Assembly (NCBI RefSeq): GCF_031845305.1 | Contig: NZ_JAVREH010000023.1 | Coordinates: 1 to 64,000, forward strand | DNA from: Jatrophihabitans_A lederbergiae | GTDB lineage: Bacteria > Actinomycetota > Actinomycetes > Mycobacteriales > Jatrophihabitantaceae | Reading direction: 5' to 3' | DNA length: 64,000 bases | Shown: in pieces, positions 53,097 to 61,875 of the stretch | Layout of the letters: each line of letters starts with the position of its first letter | How positions within the stretch are numbered: the stretch's first letter is position 1 | Translations under genes and position numbers: made by a program | The notes under the pieces: generated by a model | What the model saw: only the letters and a program-made list of their open reading frames with translations | Database searches by the model: none | Told to the model about the DNA's origin: nothing

Positions 53097-53102
53097 TAAC
53101 GT
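53097..53102 (+). promoter_or_regulatory. -10 element, leaderless start of the PfkB kinase gene
   Basis: TAACGT lies 6 nt before ATG 53109 and inside the 5' end of the divergent exonuclease frame. Confidence 0.5.
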
Positions 53103-53108
53103 CGCGGC

Positions 53109-54086
53109 ATGGTGTGTGTGATCGGTGAGGCCCTGATCGACCTGGTGTTGGACGCTGAGTCGAACCCAGCACCCGACCCGGCCGCCGGCGGTGACCGGAC
53201 GTACACCGCCCATCCCGGTGGCAGCCCCTTCAACGTCGCCATCGGCCTGGCACGGCTCGGCCAGCCCTCACAACTGCTGGGCCGGGTTGCCGTGGACGCG
53301 TTCGGCCGCCAATTGCGCTCGCACGCCGAGGCCAACGGAGTCGACCTGTCCACCGCGGTCCGGGCCCCCGAACCGTCGACGCTGGCCGTGGTGAGCCTGG
53401 ACGACGACCGCAACGCCACCTACGACTTCTACGTCCGGGGCACCGCGGACTGGCAGTGGACCGCTGAGGAGCTGGACCGGTCCCCGGCGGACACGAGCTG
53501 GATCCACACCGGCTCGCTGGCGTCCTGGACCGCACCCGGTGCGGCGGTGATCCGCGAGCATCTGGCTCGCCGGCGGGCGACGTCGCAGGCGGTGGTGAGC
53601 TATGACCCGAACATCCGGCCGGCGTTGATGGCAGACCACGCGGACGCGGTGGCGCAGGTGGAGGCCACGGTGACGCTGAGCGACGTGGTGAAGGCCTCTG
53701 CCGAGGACCTGGCCTTCCTCTACCCGGACGTTCCCGTCGACACCGTGCTGCGCCGATGGCAAGAACTCGGCCCGCGGCTGCTGGTGGTGACCGAGGGCGC
53801 GGCCGGCGCGCGGGTGCTGGGCACGGACGGAACCGTGTTCGGCGTGGAGGGGCGCACGGTGGACGTGGTGGACACCGTCGGCGCGGGTGACGCGTTCATG
53901 GCCGGCCTGATCAATGCCCTGGTACGCGCGGGGTTTCACAGAGACAGCGCCTGGCAGCCGGCACAGACGGAGCTGCGAGAGGTGATCGACGAGGCAATCC
54001 TGGTCGCGGCCCTCACCTGCGCCCGGGCGGGCGCCGACCCACCGACCGCCGCCGAACTGGCCGCCGCCGGTAGCCGGCCGGATTAA
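53109..54086 (+). CDS. PfkB-family carbohydrate kinase (fructokinase-like)
   Basis: 325-aa ribokinase-fold kinase. The N-terminus CVIGEALIDLV and HPGGSPFNVAIGLARLG are sugar-binding, and DTVGAGDAFMAGL is the C-terminal signature with catalytic Asp and anion hole. SYDPNIRPAL is typical of fructokinases. It converges with a LacI regulator gene 34 bp away that may control it. Starts at ATG 53109, leaderless. Confidence 0.92.
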   Translation: MVCVIGEALIDLVLDAESNPAPDPAAGGDRTYTAHPGGSPFNVAIGLARLGQPSQLLGRVAVDAFGRQLRSHAEANGVDLSTAVRAPEPSTLAVVSLDDDRNATYDFYVRGTADWQWTAEELDRSPADTSWIHTGSLASWTAPGAAVIREHLARRRATSQAVVSYDPNIRPALMADHADAVAQVEATVTLSDVVKASAEDLAFLYPDVPVDTVLRRWQELGPRLLVVTEGAAGARVLGTDGTVFGVEGRTVDVVDTVGAGDAFMAGLINALVRAGFHRDSAWQPAQTELREVIDEAILVAALTCARAGADPPTAAELAAAGSRPD

Positions 54087-54119
54087 CGGCGCAACCCAGC
54101 CGAGCGGTACCTGGATCGG

Positions 54120-55151
54120 CTAGTCGCCGCTGCCGACCTGCGCGTACACGCTGGCCGCGGGCACCGTCGAGCCGCGGACGACCAGCTCGGTGTCGAGCAC
54201 CAGATCGCTCGGTTCGGTGTCATGGGCCAGGCTCGCGAGCAGGCCGCGCGCCAACAGCGCTCCCTGCTCGGCGACCGGCTGGCGTACCGTGCTCAGGTCC
54301 AGCAGGCCCGCGGTGGCGTGGTCGTCGAAGCCCACCACCGCGATGTCGTACGGCACCCGCAGGCCGGCCCGGCGGATCGTGCGCATGGCCCCGTACGCCA
54401 TCTCGTCCGACTCGGCGAACACCGCGGTCGGCCGCTCGTCCAGCGCCAGCAGCTGCAGCATGGCCGCCTCGCCACCGGCCACGGTGAAGTAGCCCAGGCC
54501 TTCCAGGGCCGGATCGACGTCGATGCCGGCATCGGTGAGCGCATCGCGGTAACCGGTGCCCCGGTGGTGCGGGGGAGTGAAGCGCATCGGGTCGTCGGTG
54601 TCGCCGCCGATGAGCGCGATCCGCCGGTGCCCGAGCGAGAGCAGGTGCCGCACGGCCGACCGCGCTGCCGCGACATCGTCGATCCGCACCGAGAACAGGC
54701 CCGGGTGCTTGACCCCGAGGACGCCCACCGGTAGTTCCAGGCTGCTCAGAGCCTCGACCTCGTAGTCACTGAGGGCAAGGCTCACGACGAGGACGGCGTC
54801 GACGCGCTTGCGCACCGGAAGCATCGAGAAGAACCGCTCACGGCCGTCGCTGTCGCCGAGGTTGTGCAGCAGCAGGTCATAGCCGGCGGCGCTGAGGACG
54901 GTCTCCACCGCGCCGAGCACCTCGGCGAAGAACCAGCGATTGATGAACGGAACGACCACACCGAGGGTCGACGAGCGGCCGCTGGCCAGCCGGGCGGCGA
55001 ACGGCGAGGCGACGTAGTCGAGCTCGCGGGCAGCTGTCACAACTCGATCCCGGGTACTGGCCGCGACGTCGGGCAGCCCACGCAGGGACCGGGACACCGT
55101 TGCGATCGAGACGCCGGCGCGTTTTGCCACATCCTCGATGCTGGCTGACAT
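54120..55151 (-). CDS. LacI-family transcriptional regulator
   Basis: 343-aa repressor-type protein. The HTH is SIEDVAKRAGVSIATVSRSLRGLPDVA at residues 3-30, with the hinge helix (YVASPFAARLASGRSS) following. The periplasmic-binding-like effector domain includes GVVVPFINRWFF and AVFAESDEMAYGAMR. ATG 55151 has GGAGG seven bases upstream, which rejects the upstream in-frame start at 55277. It likely binds a sugar and controls nearby carbohydrate genes. Confidence 0.93.
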   Translation of the reverse strand: MSASIEDVAKRAGVSIATVSRSLRGLPDVAASTRDRVVTAARELDYVASPFAARLASGRSSTLGVVVPFINRWFFAEVLGAVETVLSAAGYDLLLHNLGDSDGRERFFSMLPVRKRVDAVLVVSLALSDYEVEALSSLELPVGVLGVKHPGLFSVRIDDVAAARSAVRHLLSLGHRRIALIGGDTDDPMRFTPPHHRGTGYRDALTDAGIDVDPALEGLGYFTVAGGEAAMLQLLALDERPTAVFAESDEMAYGAMRTIRRAGLRVPYDIAVVGFDDHATAGLLDLSTVRQPVAEQGALLARGLLASLAHDTEPSDLVLDTELVVRGSTVPAASVYAQVGSGD

Positions 55152-55257
55152 GAGAGTGCCTCCTGTGAAGTGATGACAGCACCGTATTGCATGGTATGGG
55201 GCTGGGCCAGCTTGGCTGACGGACTTGCTGTCAGCATCGGCTGGCACACTCGTAGGC

Positions 55258-56856
55258 GTGCGCACTCTGCTGACCAACGGACGGATCTACAGCCCCTGGG
55301 CCCGCAACGCCACCGCACTGCTCCTGGACGGCACCGACATCGCATGGCTGGGTGACGCAGAGTCCGCCGCCACGATGACCGCAGACCGCACCGTGGACCT
55401 GGCCGGCGCGCTGGTGCTGCCTGCCTTCGTCGACGCGCACTTCCACGCCACGGCGACCGGGCTGGCCCTCAGCGGGCTCGATCTGTGGCCGGCCGGCTCG
55501 CTCGCCGCCGCGCTGGGGCTGATCGAGCAGCACGCCCGCCGCGGCCGCGGCCGGCCGCTGCTCGGCTCCGGCTGGGACGAGACCCGCTGGCCCGAGCACC
55601 GGCCGCCCACCGCCACCGAACTGGACCGCGCCAGCTACGGGGGCGTGGTCTACCTCGCCCGCACCGATGCCCACTCCGCGGCGGTGTCCTCGGCTCTGAT
55701 GGCCTCGGTTCCCGGCCTCGCCGCCATGGCGGGCTACTCACCGTCCGGGCACCTCACCAAGCAGGCCCACCACGCCGCGCGGGCGGTCGCGCTGTCGGCC
55801 ATCACCAGCGGCCAGCGTGCCGACCTGCACCGGGGCGCGCTGCGGCACGCTGCCAGCCTCGGGGTGGCCGCGGTGCATGAGATGGCGGGTCCCGAGATCT
55901 CCAGCGCCGAGGACCTGACGGGGTTGCTGGGGCTGGTGTCCGGTGCTGAGACCGAGCCGCTGCCCGAGGTGTACGCCTATTGGGGCGAGCTGCGCGGCGT
56001 CCACACCGCCCTCGAACTCGGCGCTGTCGGCGCCGGCGGCGACCTGTTCTGCGACGGCTCGATCGGCTCGCACACCGCCGGGCTGCTGCGGCCCTACGTG
56101 GACAGCGACACCTCGGGGTACCTGCGGTACGAGACCGCCGAGCTGGCCGAGCACGTCCGGGCCTGCACGGAGTCGGGCCTGCAGGCGGGGTTTCACGCGA
56201 TCGGTGACGCCGCGACCGACCAGGTGGTGGCCGCGATGCGGCTGGCGCAGGAGCGGTTCGGCGGCGCGGGCGTGTTCGGGGCAGGGCATCGGATCGAGCA
56301 CTCCGAGATGGTCACCGATGTCGCGGCGCTGGCCGCCACCGGGTTGACCGCCTCGGTGCAGCCGGCCTTCGACGCCACCTGGGGCGGATCGGCGGGCATG
56401 TACGCCGAGCGCCTGGGGGCCGAGCGGGCGAGCACGCTCAACCCGTTCGCCGCGATGGCAGCCGCCGGGGTTCCGCTCGCCCTGGGCTCCGACTCGCCGG
56501 TGACCGCCGTGGACCCCTGGGGAACCCTGCGCGCGGCGACCTACCCGACCAACCCCGAGCACGCCCTCGGCCCCCGGGCCGCGCTGAACGCGCACACCCG
56601 CGGCGGCTGGCGGGCGGCACGCGCGGACGGCGACGGCTCGGGGGTCGTGGCACCCGGGTCACCCGCCACGTACGCGATCTTCGCCGCCGGCTCGCTGGGC
56701 GTCGATGCACCGGACGAGCGGCTGGCGCGGTGGAGCACCGACGAGCGCTCCGGCGTTCCCGGACTGCCGGACCTGGCACCGGGCGCGGAGCTGCCCCGCT
56801 GCCTGCGCACGGTCGTCCGGGGCCGGCAGATCTTCGACTCCGGCGAGCTCGCATGA
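55258..56856 (+). CDS. Amidohydrolase family protein (YtcJ-like)
   Basis: 532-aa metal-dependent hydrolase. VLPAFVDAHFHATATG supplies the HxH-type metal ligands (His in DAHFH), FHAIGDAATDQV and HRIEHSEMV are further ligand motifs, and ALGSDSPVTAVDPWGTLRAA the last Asp. The start is GTG 55258; TAGGC overlaps and CACACT lies 7 nt upstream. It overlaps lnt by four bases (ATGA). Substrate unknown. Confidence 0.9.
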   Translation: MRTLLTNGRIYSPWARNATALLLDGTDIAWLGDAESAATMTADRTVDLAGALVLPAFVDAHFHATATGLALSGLDLWPAGSLAAALGLIEQHARRGRGRPLLGSGWDETRWPEHRPPTATELDRASYGGVVYLARTDAHSAAVSSALMASVPGLAAMAGYSPSGHLTKQAHHAARAVALSAITSGQRADLHRGALRHAASLGVAAVHEMAGPEISSAEDLTGLLGLVSGAETEPLPEVYAYWGELRGVHTALELGAVGAGGDLFCDGSIGSHTAGLLRPYVDSDTSGYLRYETAELAEHVRACTESGLQAGFHAIGDAATDQVVAAMRLAQERFGGAGVFGAGHRIEHSEMVTDVAALAATGLTASVQPAFDATWGGSAGMYAERLGAERASTLNPFAAMAAAGVPLALGSDSPVTAVDPWGTLRAATYPTNPEHALGPRAALNAHTRGGWRAARADGDGSGVVAPGSPATYAIFAAGSLGVDAPDERLARWSTDERSGVPGLPDLAPGAELPRCLRTVVRGRQIFDSGELA

Positions 56857-58523
56857 TGCTGACCCCCGCCGATCGCAGGCGCGCCCGAGCAAGGCTGTCC
56901 CTGCGGCTGGTGCTTGCCGCGGTCGCGGGACTGCTCGGCACACTCGCCTTTCCGCCTTTCGGGATCTGGCCGCTGGCGTTCGTCTCGATCGCCGGGCTGT
57001 CGCTGGCGGTCCGCGGGCAGCGCTGCCGCACCGGGGCGCTGACCGGCCTGGTCTTCGGCGCCGGGCTGTTCCTGCCGATGCTGCACTGGACCGCCACCTA
57101 TGTCGGCGCGGTGCCCTGGCTGGTGCTGGTGTTCTCCCAGACCTGGTACCTCGCGGCCCTCGGTGCGGCGCTGCCGCTGGTGCAGGGCCGCCGCTTCGCG
57201 AGCAGCTGGACGGCCGCGCTGTGGGTCGGCGAAGAGGCGCTGCGCGACCGGCTCCCGTTCGGCGGCTTTCCGTGGGGACGGTGGGCGTTCAGCCAGGCCG
57301 CCTCGCCGATGAAGTGGTTCGCCCCGCTCGGCGGAGCGCCCCTGGTGACCTTCGCGGTGGCACTGATCGGGGCGCTCCTCGCGGCGGCTGTCAGCGGGCC
57401 TGGGCCGGTGCGCCGGACGGTGCGCTGCACGGCGGCCGTCGGCGTGCTCGTGCTGGGCGCGGCACTGTGGCTTCCGCTGCATCCGGACGACCACCCGGCC
57501 CGGACGACCACCGTGGCCGCCATCCAGGGCGACGTGCCGGACCGGGGCCTGGAGTTCAACGCGCGGCGGCGGCAGGTGCTGGACAATCACGTGGCGCAGA
57601 CGAGAAAGCTGGCCGCCGAGATCCAGGCGGGTACGGTTCCCCGTCCGGATCTGGTGCTGTGGCCCGAGAACAGCTCTGACATCGATCCGACCACCAATGC
57701 CGACGCCGCGCGGGTCATCCAGCAGGCGGTCGACGCGGTCGGCGTGCCGATCGTCGTCGGCGCGCTGCTGGACGGCCCCGGCCCGCAGCACGTCACGAAT
57801 GCCGGCATCGTCTGGATGCCGTCGGCCTCGACCGATCCCGGGCCGGGGCAGCGCTACGTCAAGCGCCATCCGGTGCCCTTCGGGGAGTACATCCCGCTAC
57901 GCTCGATCGCGCGCGCGGTGAGCGCCAAGGTAGATCTGGTCGGCCATGACATGGTGGCCGGCGGCGGCAACGGGCTGCTCACCGAGACGCCGTACCCGGT
58001 CGGCGACGTGATCTGCTTCGAGATCGCCTACGACTCGCTGGTGAACTCATCCGTCCGGGCAGGAGCCCAGTTGCTGGTCGTGCAGACCAACAACGCGACG
58101 TTCGGTCACAGCGGCGAGACGTATCAGCAACTGGCCATGAGCCGGCTGCGGGCGGTGGAGCACGACCGGACCGTCGTTCAGGTGGCTACCAGCGGCGAAT
58201 CGGCCATCATCGGCCCGGACGGCCGCATCGTGGACGAGTCCGGTGCCCTCTTCACACCCGACATCCTCGTTCGCTCCGTCGGCCTGAGCACTTCCACGAC
58301 GCTGGCGACCCGGCTCGGGGCGGCGCCGGAGTGGGCGTTCACCGCCCTGGGCCTGCTCGGCCTGGTGCTGGCTGTCTCGTCCCGTTCGCGGCGCGGGCGC
58401 GCGGCGGGGCCGACGGGCGGCGACCCCCTTTCCGAGCGGCCGGCGGTCGCACAGGACACTGGTCATTGCGCACATCAGAAGGCTGACGTCATGGCGGCCA
58501 CAACAGGGAAGGGGCACCGGTGA
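56853..58523 (+). CDS. lnt: Apolipoprotein N-acyltransferase
   Basis: 556-aa membrane enzyme that adds the third acyl chain to lipoproteins. About eight membrane segments in the first 200 residues are followed by a nitrilase domain with the catalytic triad Glu in LWPENSS, Lys in YVKRHPVPFGEYIP and Cys in VICFEIAYD. ATG 56853 overlaps the amidohydrolase stop. The downstream ppm1 starts inside its stop (GTGA). Substrates in this window include the sugar-binding lipoprotein and the Rieske lipoprotein. Confidence 0.94.
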   Translation: MMLTPADRRRARARLSLRLVLAAVAGLLGTLAFPPFGIWPLAFVSIAGLSLAVRGQRCRTGALTGLVFGAGLFLPMLHWTATYVGAVPWLVLVFSQTWYLAALGAALPLVQGRRFASSWTAALWVGEEALRDRLPFGGFPWGRWAFSQAASPMKWFAPLGGAPLVTFAVALIGALLAAAVSGPGPVRRTVRCTAAVGVLVLGAALWLPLHPDDHPARTTTVAAIQGDVPDRGLEFNARRRQVLDNHVAQTRKLAAEIQAGTVPRPDLVLWPENSSDIDPTTNADAARVIQQAVDAVGVPIVVGALLDGPGPQHVTNAGIVWMPSASTDPGPGQRYVKRHPVPFGEYIPLRSIARAVSAKVDLVGHDMVAGGGNGLLTETPYPVGDVICFEIAYDSLVNSSVRAGAQLLVVQTNNATFGHSGETYQQLAMSRLRAVEHDRTVVQVATSGESAIIGPDGRIVDESGALFTPDILVRSVGLSTSTTLATRLGAAPEWAFTALGLLGLVLAVSSRSRRGRAAGPTGGDPLSERPAVAQDTGHCAHQKADVMAATTGKGHR

Positions 58524-59305
58524 CCGAGCCACGGGCGGGATCGACGGCAGCCGGCGGGGTAAACGAGGACCTGCGCGTTCTCGTTCTCATCCCGACGTAC
58601 AACGAGCGCGAGAACCTGCCGTTGATCGTGGAGCGGGTACTGGCCTCGGTGCCCACGGCGGACGTTCTCGTAGTGGACGACGACAGCCCGGACGGCACCG
58701 GCGACATCGCGGACAAGCTGGCCGCGAACGAGGAGCGGGTCCAGGTTCTGCACCGGACCGCCAAGGCTGGGCTCGGCGCGGCGTACGTCGCGGGCTTCCG
58801 CGTGGGCCTGGCCGCCGGCTACGACGTGCTGGTCGAGATGGACGCCGACGGCTCGCACGCTCCGGAGCAACTGCCCAGGCTGCTGGAGGCGGTGGGGCAC
58901 TCGGACCTGGTGCTCGGCTCACGCTGGGTTCCCGGCGGGCAGGTGATCAACTGGCCGAAGTTCCGCGAGGTGCTCTCCCGCGGCGGCAACCTCTACACCC
59001 GGCTGGCGCTGGGCATCAATCTGCACGACGCCACCGGCGGTTACCGGGCATACCGGCGCGAGGTGCTGCAGACGATCGACCTGTCCGCCATTTCGTCACA
59101 GGGTTACTGCTTCCAGGTGGATCTGGCCTGGCGCGCGGTGCAGGCCGGTTTCCGGGTCACCGAGGTTCCGATCACGTTCGCCGAGCGGGAGCGCGGCGAG
59201 TCCAAGATGAGCGGCAACATCGTCCGCGAGGCGCTGCTGCGGGTCACCGAATGGGGCGTGGCGCACCGGGCCGCGCAGCTCAAGGGCCTGGTCCGCCGCA
59301 CGTGA
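58520..59305 (+). CDS. ppm1: Polyprenol monophosphomannose synthase
   Basis: 261-aa GT2 glycosyltransferase that makes polyprenyl-phosphate mannose for cell-envelope mannosides and protein O-mannosylation. VLVLIPTYNERENLPLIVERV opens the GT-A fold, and VDDDSPDGTGDIAD and EMDADGSHAPEQLPRLL hold the DXD-type residues. GTG 58520 overlaps lnt. In M. tuberculosis lnt and ppm1 are one fused protein; here they are two coupled genes. It overlaps the next small gene by GTGA. Confidence 0.95.
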   Translation: MTEPRAGSTAAGGVNEDLRVLVLIPTYNERENLPLIVERVLASVPTADVLVVDDDSPDGTGDIADKLAANEERVQVLHRTAKAGLGAAYVAGFRVGLAAGYDVLVEMDADGSHAPEQLPRLLEAVGHSDLVLGSRWVPGGQVINWPKFREVLSRGGNLYTRLALGINLHDATGGYRAYRREVLQTIDLSAISSQGYCFQVDLAWRAVQAGFRVTEVPITFAERERGESKMSGNIVREALLRVTEWGVAHRAAQLKGLVRRT

Positions 59306-59499
59306 GCCGACCCCGGCCGGCCGACTCGGACTGGAGCAAGCGGGCGCTCGATCTGGTGCTGGCCGGGTGCGTCGCGGTGGTCGTCCTGCTCGGTGTCACC
59401 GGGAATGTCACACCGAGGTTCGCCGTGGTCCTGTGCCTGGCGGCGTTGACCCTGAGGCTCAGCGTCGACGCGTACCAGAAACGCGACCGTCCCGGCTGA
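59302..59499 (+). CDS. Small membrane protein coupled to ppm1
   Basis: 65-aa protein with two membrane helices (LDLVLAGCVAVVVLLGVTG and FAVVLCLAALTLRLSV) and a charged C-terminus (YQKRDRPG). GTG 59302 overlaps the ppm1 stop, so it is made with Ppm1. Not recognised; a membrane partner of Ppm1 is possible. Confidence 0.65.
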   Translation: MSRPRPADSDWSKRALDLVLAGCVAVVVLLGVTGNVTPRFAVVLCLAALTLRLSVDAYQKRDRPG

Positions 59500-59559
59500 A
59501 CCGCCGTTCCGCCGCCGTGACCGGATGCCAGCCGCCGTGAAAAGCGGCCAGAAAGCAAG

Positions 59560-59604
59560 ATCCCGCATCAGCGAGGCTGGTTGACAGCCCCGGTGATGCG
59601 GGAT
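59560..59604. terminator. Two-part hairpin between the small membrane protein gene and rbpA
   Basis: ATCCCGCATCA (59560-59570) and TGATGCGGGAT (59594-59604) form a perfect 11-bp outer stem that encloses a second stem GGCTG/CAGCC (59575-59579 and 59585-59589). It lies between convergent genes and should terminate both. Upstream, GCCGCCGTGA is duplicated (59511-59520 and 59531-59540). Confidence 0.75.
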
Positions 59605-59621
59605 TCTGGTGGGTCAGCTGA

Positions 59622-59978
59622 TTACGCGCTCTTGCTCGGTTTGCCGCCGCGGCGCGCACGCAGCACATCCAGCCGCTCGGCCAGCACCTCTTCGAGGTCG
59701 GCGACGGTGCGCCGCTCGATGAGCATGTCCCAATGCGTCCGAGGCGCCTTGACCTTCTTGGCTTCGGGCTCGGGAAGGTCCACGGCCTTGGCTGTGGTCC
59801 CGTCCAGGCGGCATTCCCAGGTCGCCGGAAGCTCGGCGTCGTGGGCGAACGGAACGCTGAACTCGTGCTGCCGTTCGCACTTGAACTTGACTAGTTGACG
59901 CGGCGCAGGCTCGGCTGCGTATTCGGTTTCGTAACTGATTGCGCCGAGGCGGCTGCCCCTAAGTACACGATCGGCCAT
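59622..59978 (-). CDS. rbpA: RNA polymerase-binding protein RbpA
   Basis: 118-aa actinobacterial transcription factor that binds the housekeeping sigma factor and stabilises open complexes. MADRVLRGSRLGAISYETE is the N-terminal tail, KFKCERQHEF and ATWECRLDG hold the core-domain Cys/His residues, and THWDMLIERRTVADLEEVLAERLDVLR is the sigma-interacting helix. ATG 59978 is the family start; GTG 59987 is possible. GGAG lies upstream. A SigR/SigH-type promoter precedes it. Confidence 0.96.
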   Translation of the reverse strand: MADRVLRGSRLGAISYETEYAAEPAPRQLVKFKCERQHEFSVPFAHDAELPATWECRLDGTTAKAVDLPEPEAKKVKAPRTHWDMLIERRTVADLEEVLAERLDVLRARRGGKPSKSA

Positions 59979-60016
59979 TGTGATCACTCCTCACCCAGAT
60001 TGGGTACCGAGACCCC

Positions 60017-60043
60017 AACGCACGGTCCCGGCAGATGATTCCC
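60017..60043 (-). promoter_or_regulatory. SigR/SigH-type ECF promoter of rbpA
   Basis: On the minus strand GGGAAT (60043-60038) and GTT (60019-60017) are separated by exactly 18 bases, matching the GGGAAT-N18-GTT consensus of the thiol-stress sigma factors SigR (Streptomyces) and SigH (mycobacteria). Transcription would start about 30 nt before ATG 59978. rbpA is a known SigR target in Streptomyces. Confidence 0.75.
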
Positions 60044-60176
60044 GCTGACCTCACGGTACCGCCCCGACGGCTCACGGCCGTGCACGTGCGACCCAAACCG
60101 GGCAAAGTTGCGCCACCTGAGACGATCTCGCAACGCCAGCAGGGCTGAAAGCGGTGATCAGCGTCAGCACTGAGCG

Positions 60177-60225
60177 CCAGCAGCCAGCAGCCAGCAGCCA
60201 GCAGCCAGCAGCCAGCAGCCAGCAG
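60177..60225. repeat. Seven tandem copies of the heptamer CCAGCAG
   Basis: Perfect 7-bp units fill 60177-60225, followed by a partial CAGCG. They lie just beyond the stop of the small ORF at 60231 and upstream of the rbpA promoter. Apart from this repeat and the promoter, the stretch 59979-60230 holds no gene that I can see. Confidence 0.95.
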
Positions 60226-60230
60226 CAGCG

Positions 60231-60458
60231 CTATCCAAGCGCCAGCTGCTCGCCGATCAGCGTCACACCCAGTCGGCCGCTGCGGAAGTGTGCCCGGCAC
60301 AGCACCTGGTACCGCACGTCGTCAGCACCCGGAGCCGATGACGACCCGGTGTCCGCGACGACCACGGTGTCGCCCTCGCGAGGCCGTAGCAGAACTTCAG
60401 GTGCGCCGGCATCGGAATCGCGCGCCGATTGCCGGCGGCGGAACCGCGGCGAGGGCAC
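60231..60458 (-). CDS. Small hypothetical protein
   Basis: A 75-aa frame from GTG 60458: VPSPRFRRRQSARDSDAG..., then a more ordered part (EVLLRPREGDTVVVADTG, RYQVLCRAHFRSGRLGVTLIGEQ). Third-position GC is high in the second half, as in real genes here. It lies 52 bp after the MFS gene on the same strand. Not recognised. Confidence 0.4.
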   Translation of the reverse strand: MPSPRFRRRQSARDSDAGAPEVLLRPREGDTVVVADTGSSSAPGADDVRYQVLCRAHFRSGRLGVTLIGEQLALG

Positions 60459-60510
60459 TGTCGCGTTCGGCGGGTCGGTCGGCAGGAGTTTCCGGCGCCG
60501 CCACGTGCCG

Positions 60511-61875
60511 TCACACCCTGGCGGGCGCGGTGTTGCCGGCCTGCTCGATGCCGGCCCGCAGCGGCACCCGCGCCAGCAGCACGAAGCCGAGTACGAAGAA
60601 CACCACCAGGGACGCCAGCGCGCTGCGGTACGAGGCGGTGAGCTGGTAGGCGAGGCCGAACAGCAGCGGCCCGAACCACGAGGTGCCGGAGTCACTGACC
60701 TCGTAGAAGCCGAAGTATTCGGCCTCGCGCCCGGACGGGATCAGCCGCGAGAAGATCGAGCGGGACAGCGCCTGGCTGCCGCCGAGCACGATCGCGATGG
60801 CCACCGCCAGCAGGTAGAACTGCCACGCGGCACCCGCCTTGAGAAAATAGGCGACGACCACCAGCACCAGCCAGCCGACCAGGGACCCCAGCACCACCGG
60901 CCGAGCCCCGAACCGCCCCGCCAGCCGACCCAGCCAGAGCGCGCCACCGAACGCGACGAACTGCACGATGAGGATCGAGGAGAGCAGCACCGTGTCGTCC
61001 AGGTGAAGCTGCTTGTCGCCGTACTGGGCCGCGACCGTGGTGACGGTCTGGATGCCGTCGTTGTAGATCAGGAACGCGATCAGGAACGCCAGCGTGTGCG
61101 GGTAGCGCCGCAGGTCGCGCAGGGTCGATGCCAGTTGCCGGAAGCCGCCCAACAGCACCGAACCCTCCGAGCGGCCGGGCGCGGCGGTCCTCGGCAGTTG
61201 GCGCAGCATCAGCCACGGCTTGATGTTGAACAGCGCCCACCAGACTCCGGCCGAGGCGAGCGAGATCCGCGCCAGCAGTGCCTTGTCGGACAGGAACAGG
61301 CTGAGGACGAAGTCTGCGGCCAGGACCAGCCCGCCCCCGATGTAGCCGATCGCCCAGCCGCGCGAGGACACCCGGTCACGATCCGCGCTCGCGGACACGT
61401 CGATGAGCAGCGAGTAGTTCACCACCGTCGCGCAGGAGTACCCGAAGTACGCCACCACGAACAGGACTGCCCCGAGCTGCCAGTTCGAGCCGCGGACGGC
61501 GAACATGGCGACGCACGCGGCGGCACCGAGCCAGCCGAAACCGAGCAGGATCTCACGCTTGGCACCGGTCCGGTCGGCGATCGCGCCGACTACCGGCATC
61601 GCGATCACCAGCAGCACGGTGGACAGCGACACGACGTAGACGAACAGGCTGCCGGGCGCGACGGGAAACCCGAACAGGTGCACCCGGCCCTGGTTGCCGA
61701 CGGCGTTCTCGGCCACCGAGGTGAGGTAGCGGCCCATGAACACCGTGACGACGATGGTGGGAAAGACGTGACTTGCCCAGGCGTAGTAGTACCAACCACG
61801 CCGCTGCCGGAACAGCGCCGCCGGATCGGGAGGTCCGGCCACCACCGCCGGATCGGTCGACGCTAGCTCTGCCAC
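60511..61875 (-). CDS. MFS transporter, UMF1 (Atg22-like) family
   Basis: 454-aa 12-helix transporter. RRGWYYYAWASHVFPTIVVTVFMG and GAIADRTGAKREIL near the N-terminus, and FLIYNDGIQTV, SQALSRSIFSRLIPSGREAEYFGFYEVSDSGTSWFGPL in the C-half, are typical of the UMF1 family, whose yeast member exports amino acids from the vacuole. GTG 61875 overlaps the GDPD gene by 13 bp, so it is translationally coupled. Substrate unknown. Confidence 0.9.
   Translation of the reverse strand: MAELASTDPAVVAGPPDPAALFRQRRGWYYYAWASHVFPTIVVTVFMGRYLTSVAENAVGNQGRVHLFGFPVAPGSLFVYVVSLSTVLLVIAMPVVGAIADRTGAKREILLGFGWLGAAACVAMFAVRGSNWQLGAVLFVVAYFGYSCATVVNYSLLIDVSASADRDRVSSRGWAIGYIGGGLVLAADFVLSLFLSDKALLARISLASAGVWWALFNIKPWLMLRQLPRTAAPGRSEGSVLLGGFRQLASTLRDLRRYPHTLAFLIAFLIYNDGIQTVTTVAAQYGDKQLHLDDTVLLSSILIVQFVAFGGALWLGRLAGRFGARPVVLGSLVGWLVLVVVAYFLKAGAAWQFYLLAVAIAIVLGGSQALSRSIFSRLIPSGREAEYFGFYEVSDSGTSWFGPLLFGLAYQLTASYRSALASLVVFFVLGFVLLARVPLRAGIEQAGNTAPARV

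Noticed and set aside
55152..55277. Longer LacI regulator starting upstream
   Set aside because: The HTH begins right after ATG 55151, which has GGAGG at proper distance.
60177..60225. CRISPR-like repeat
   Set aside because: Units are 7 bp without spacers; it is a microsatellite. No repeat-spacer array or cas gene is in the window.
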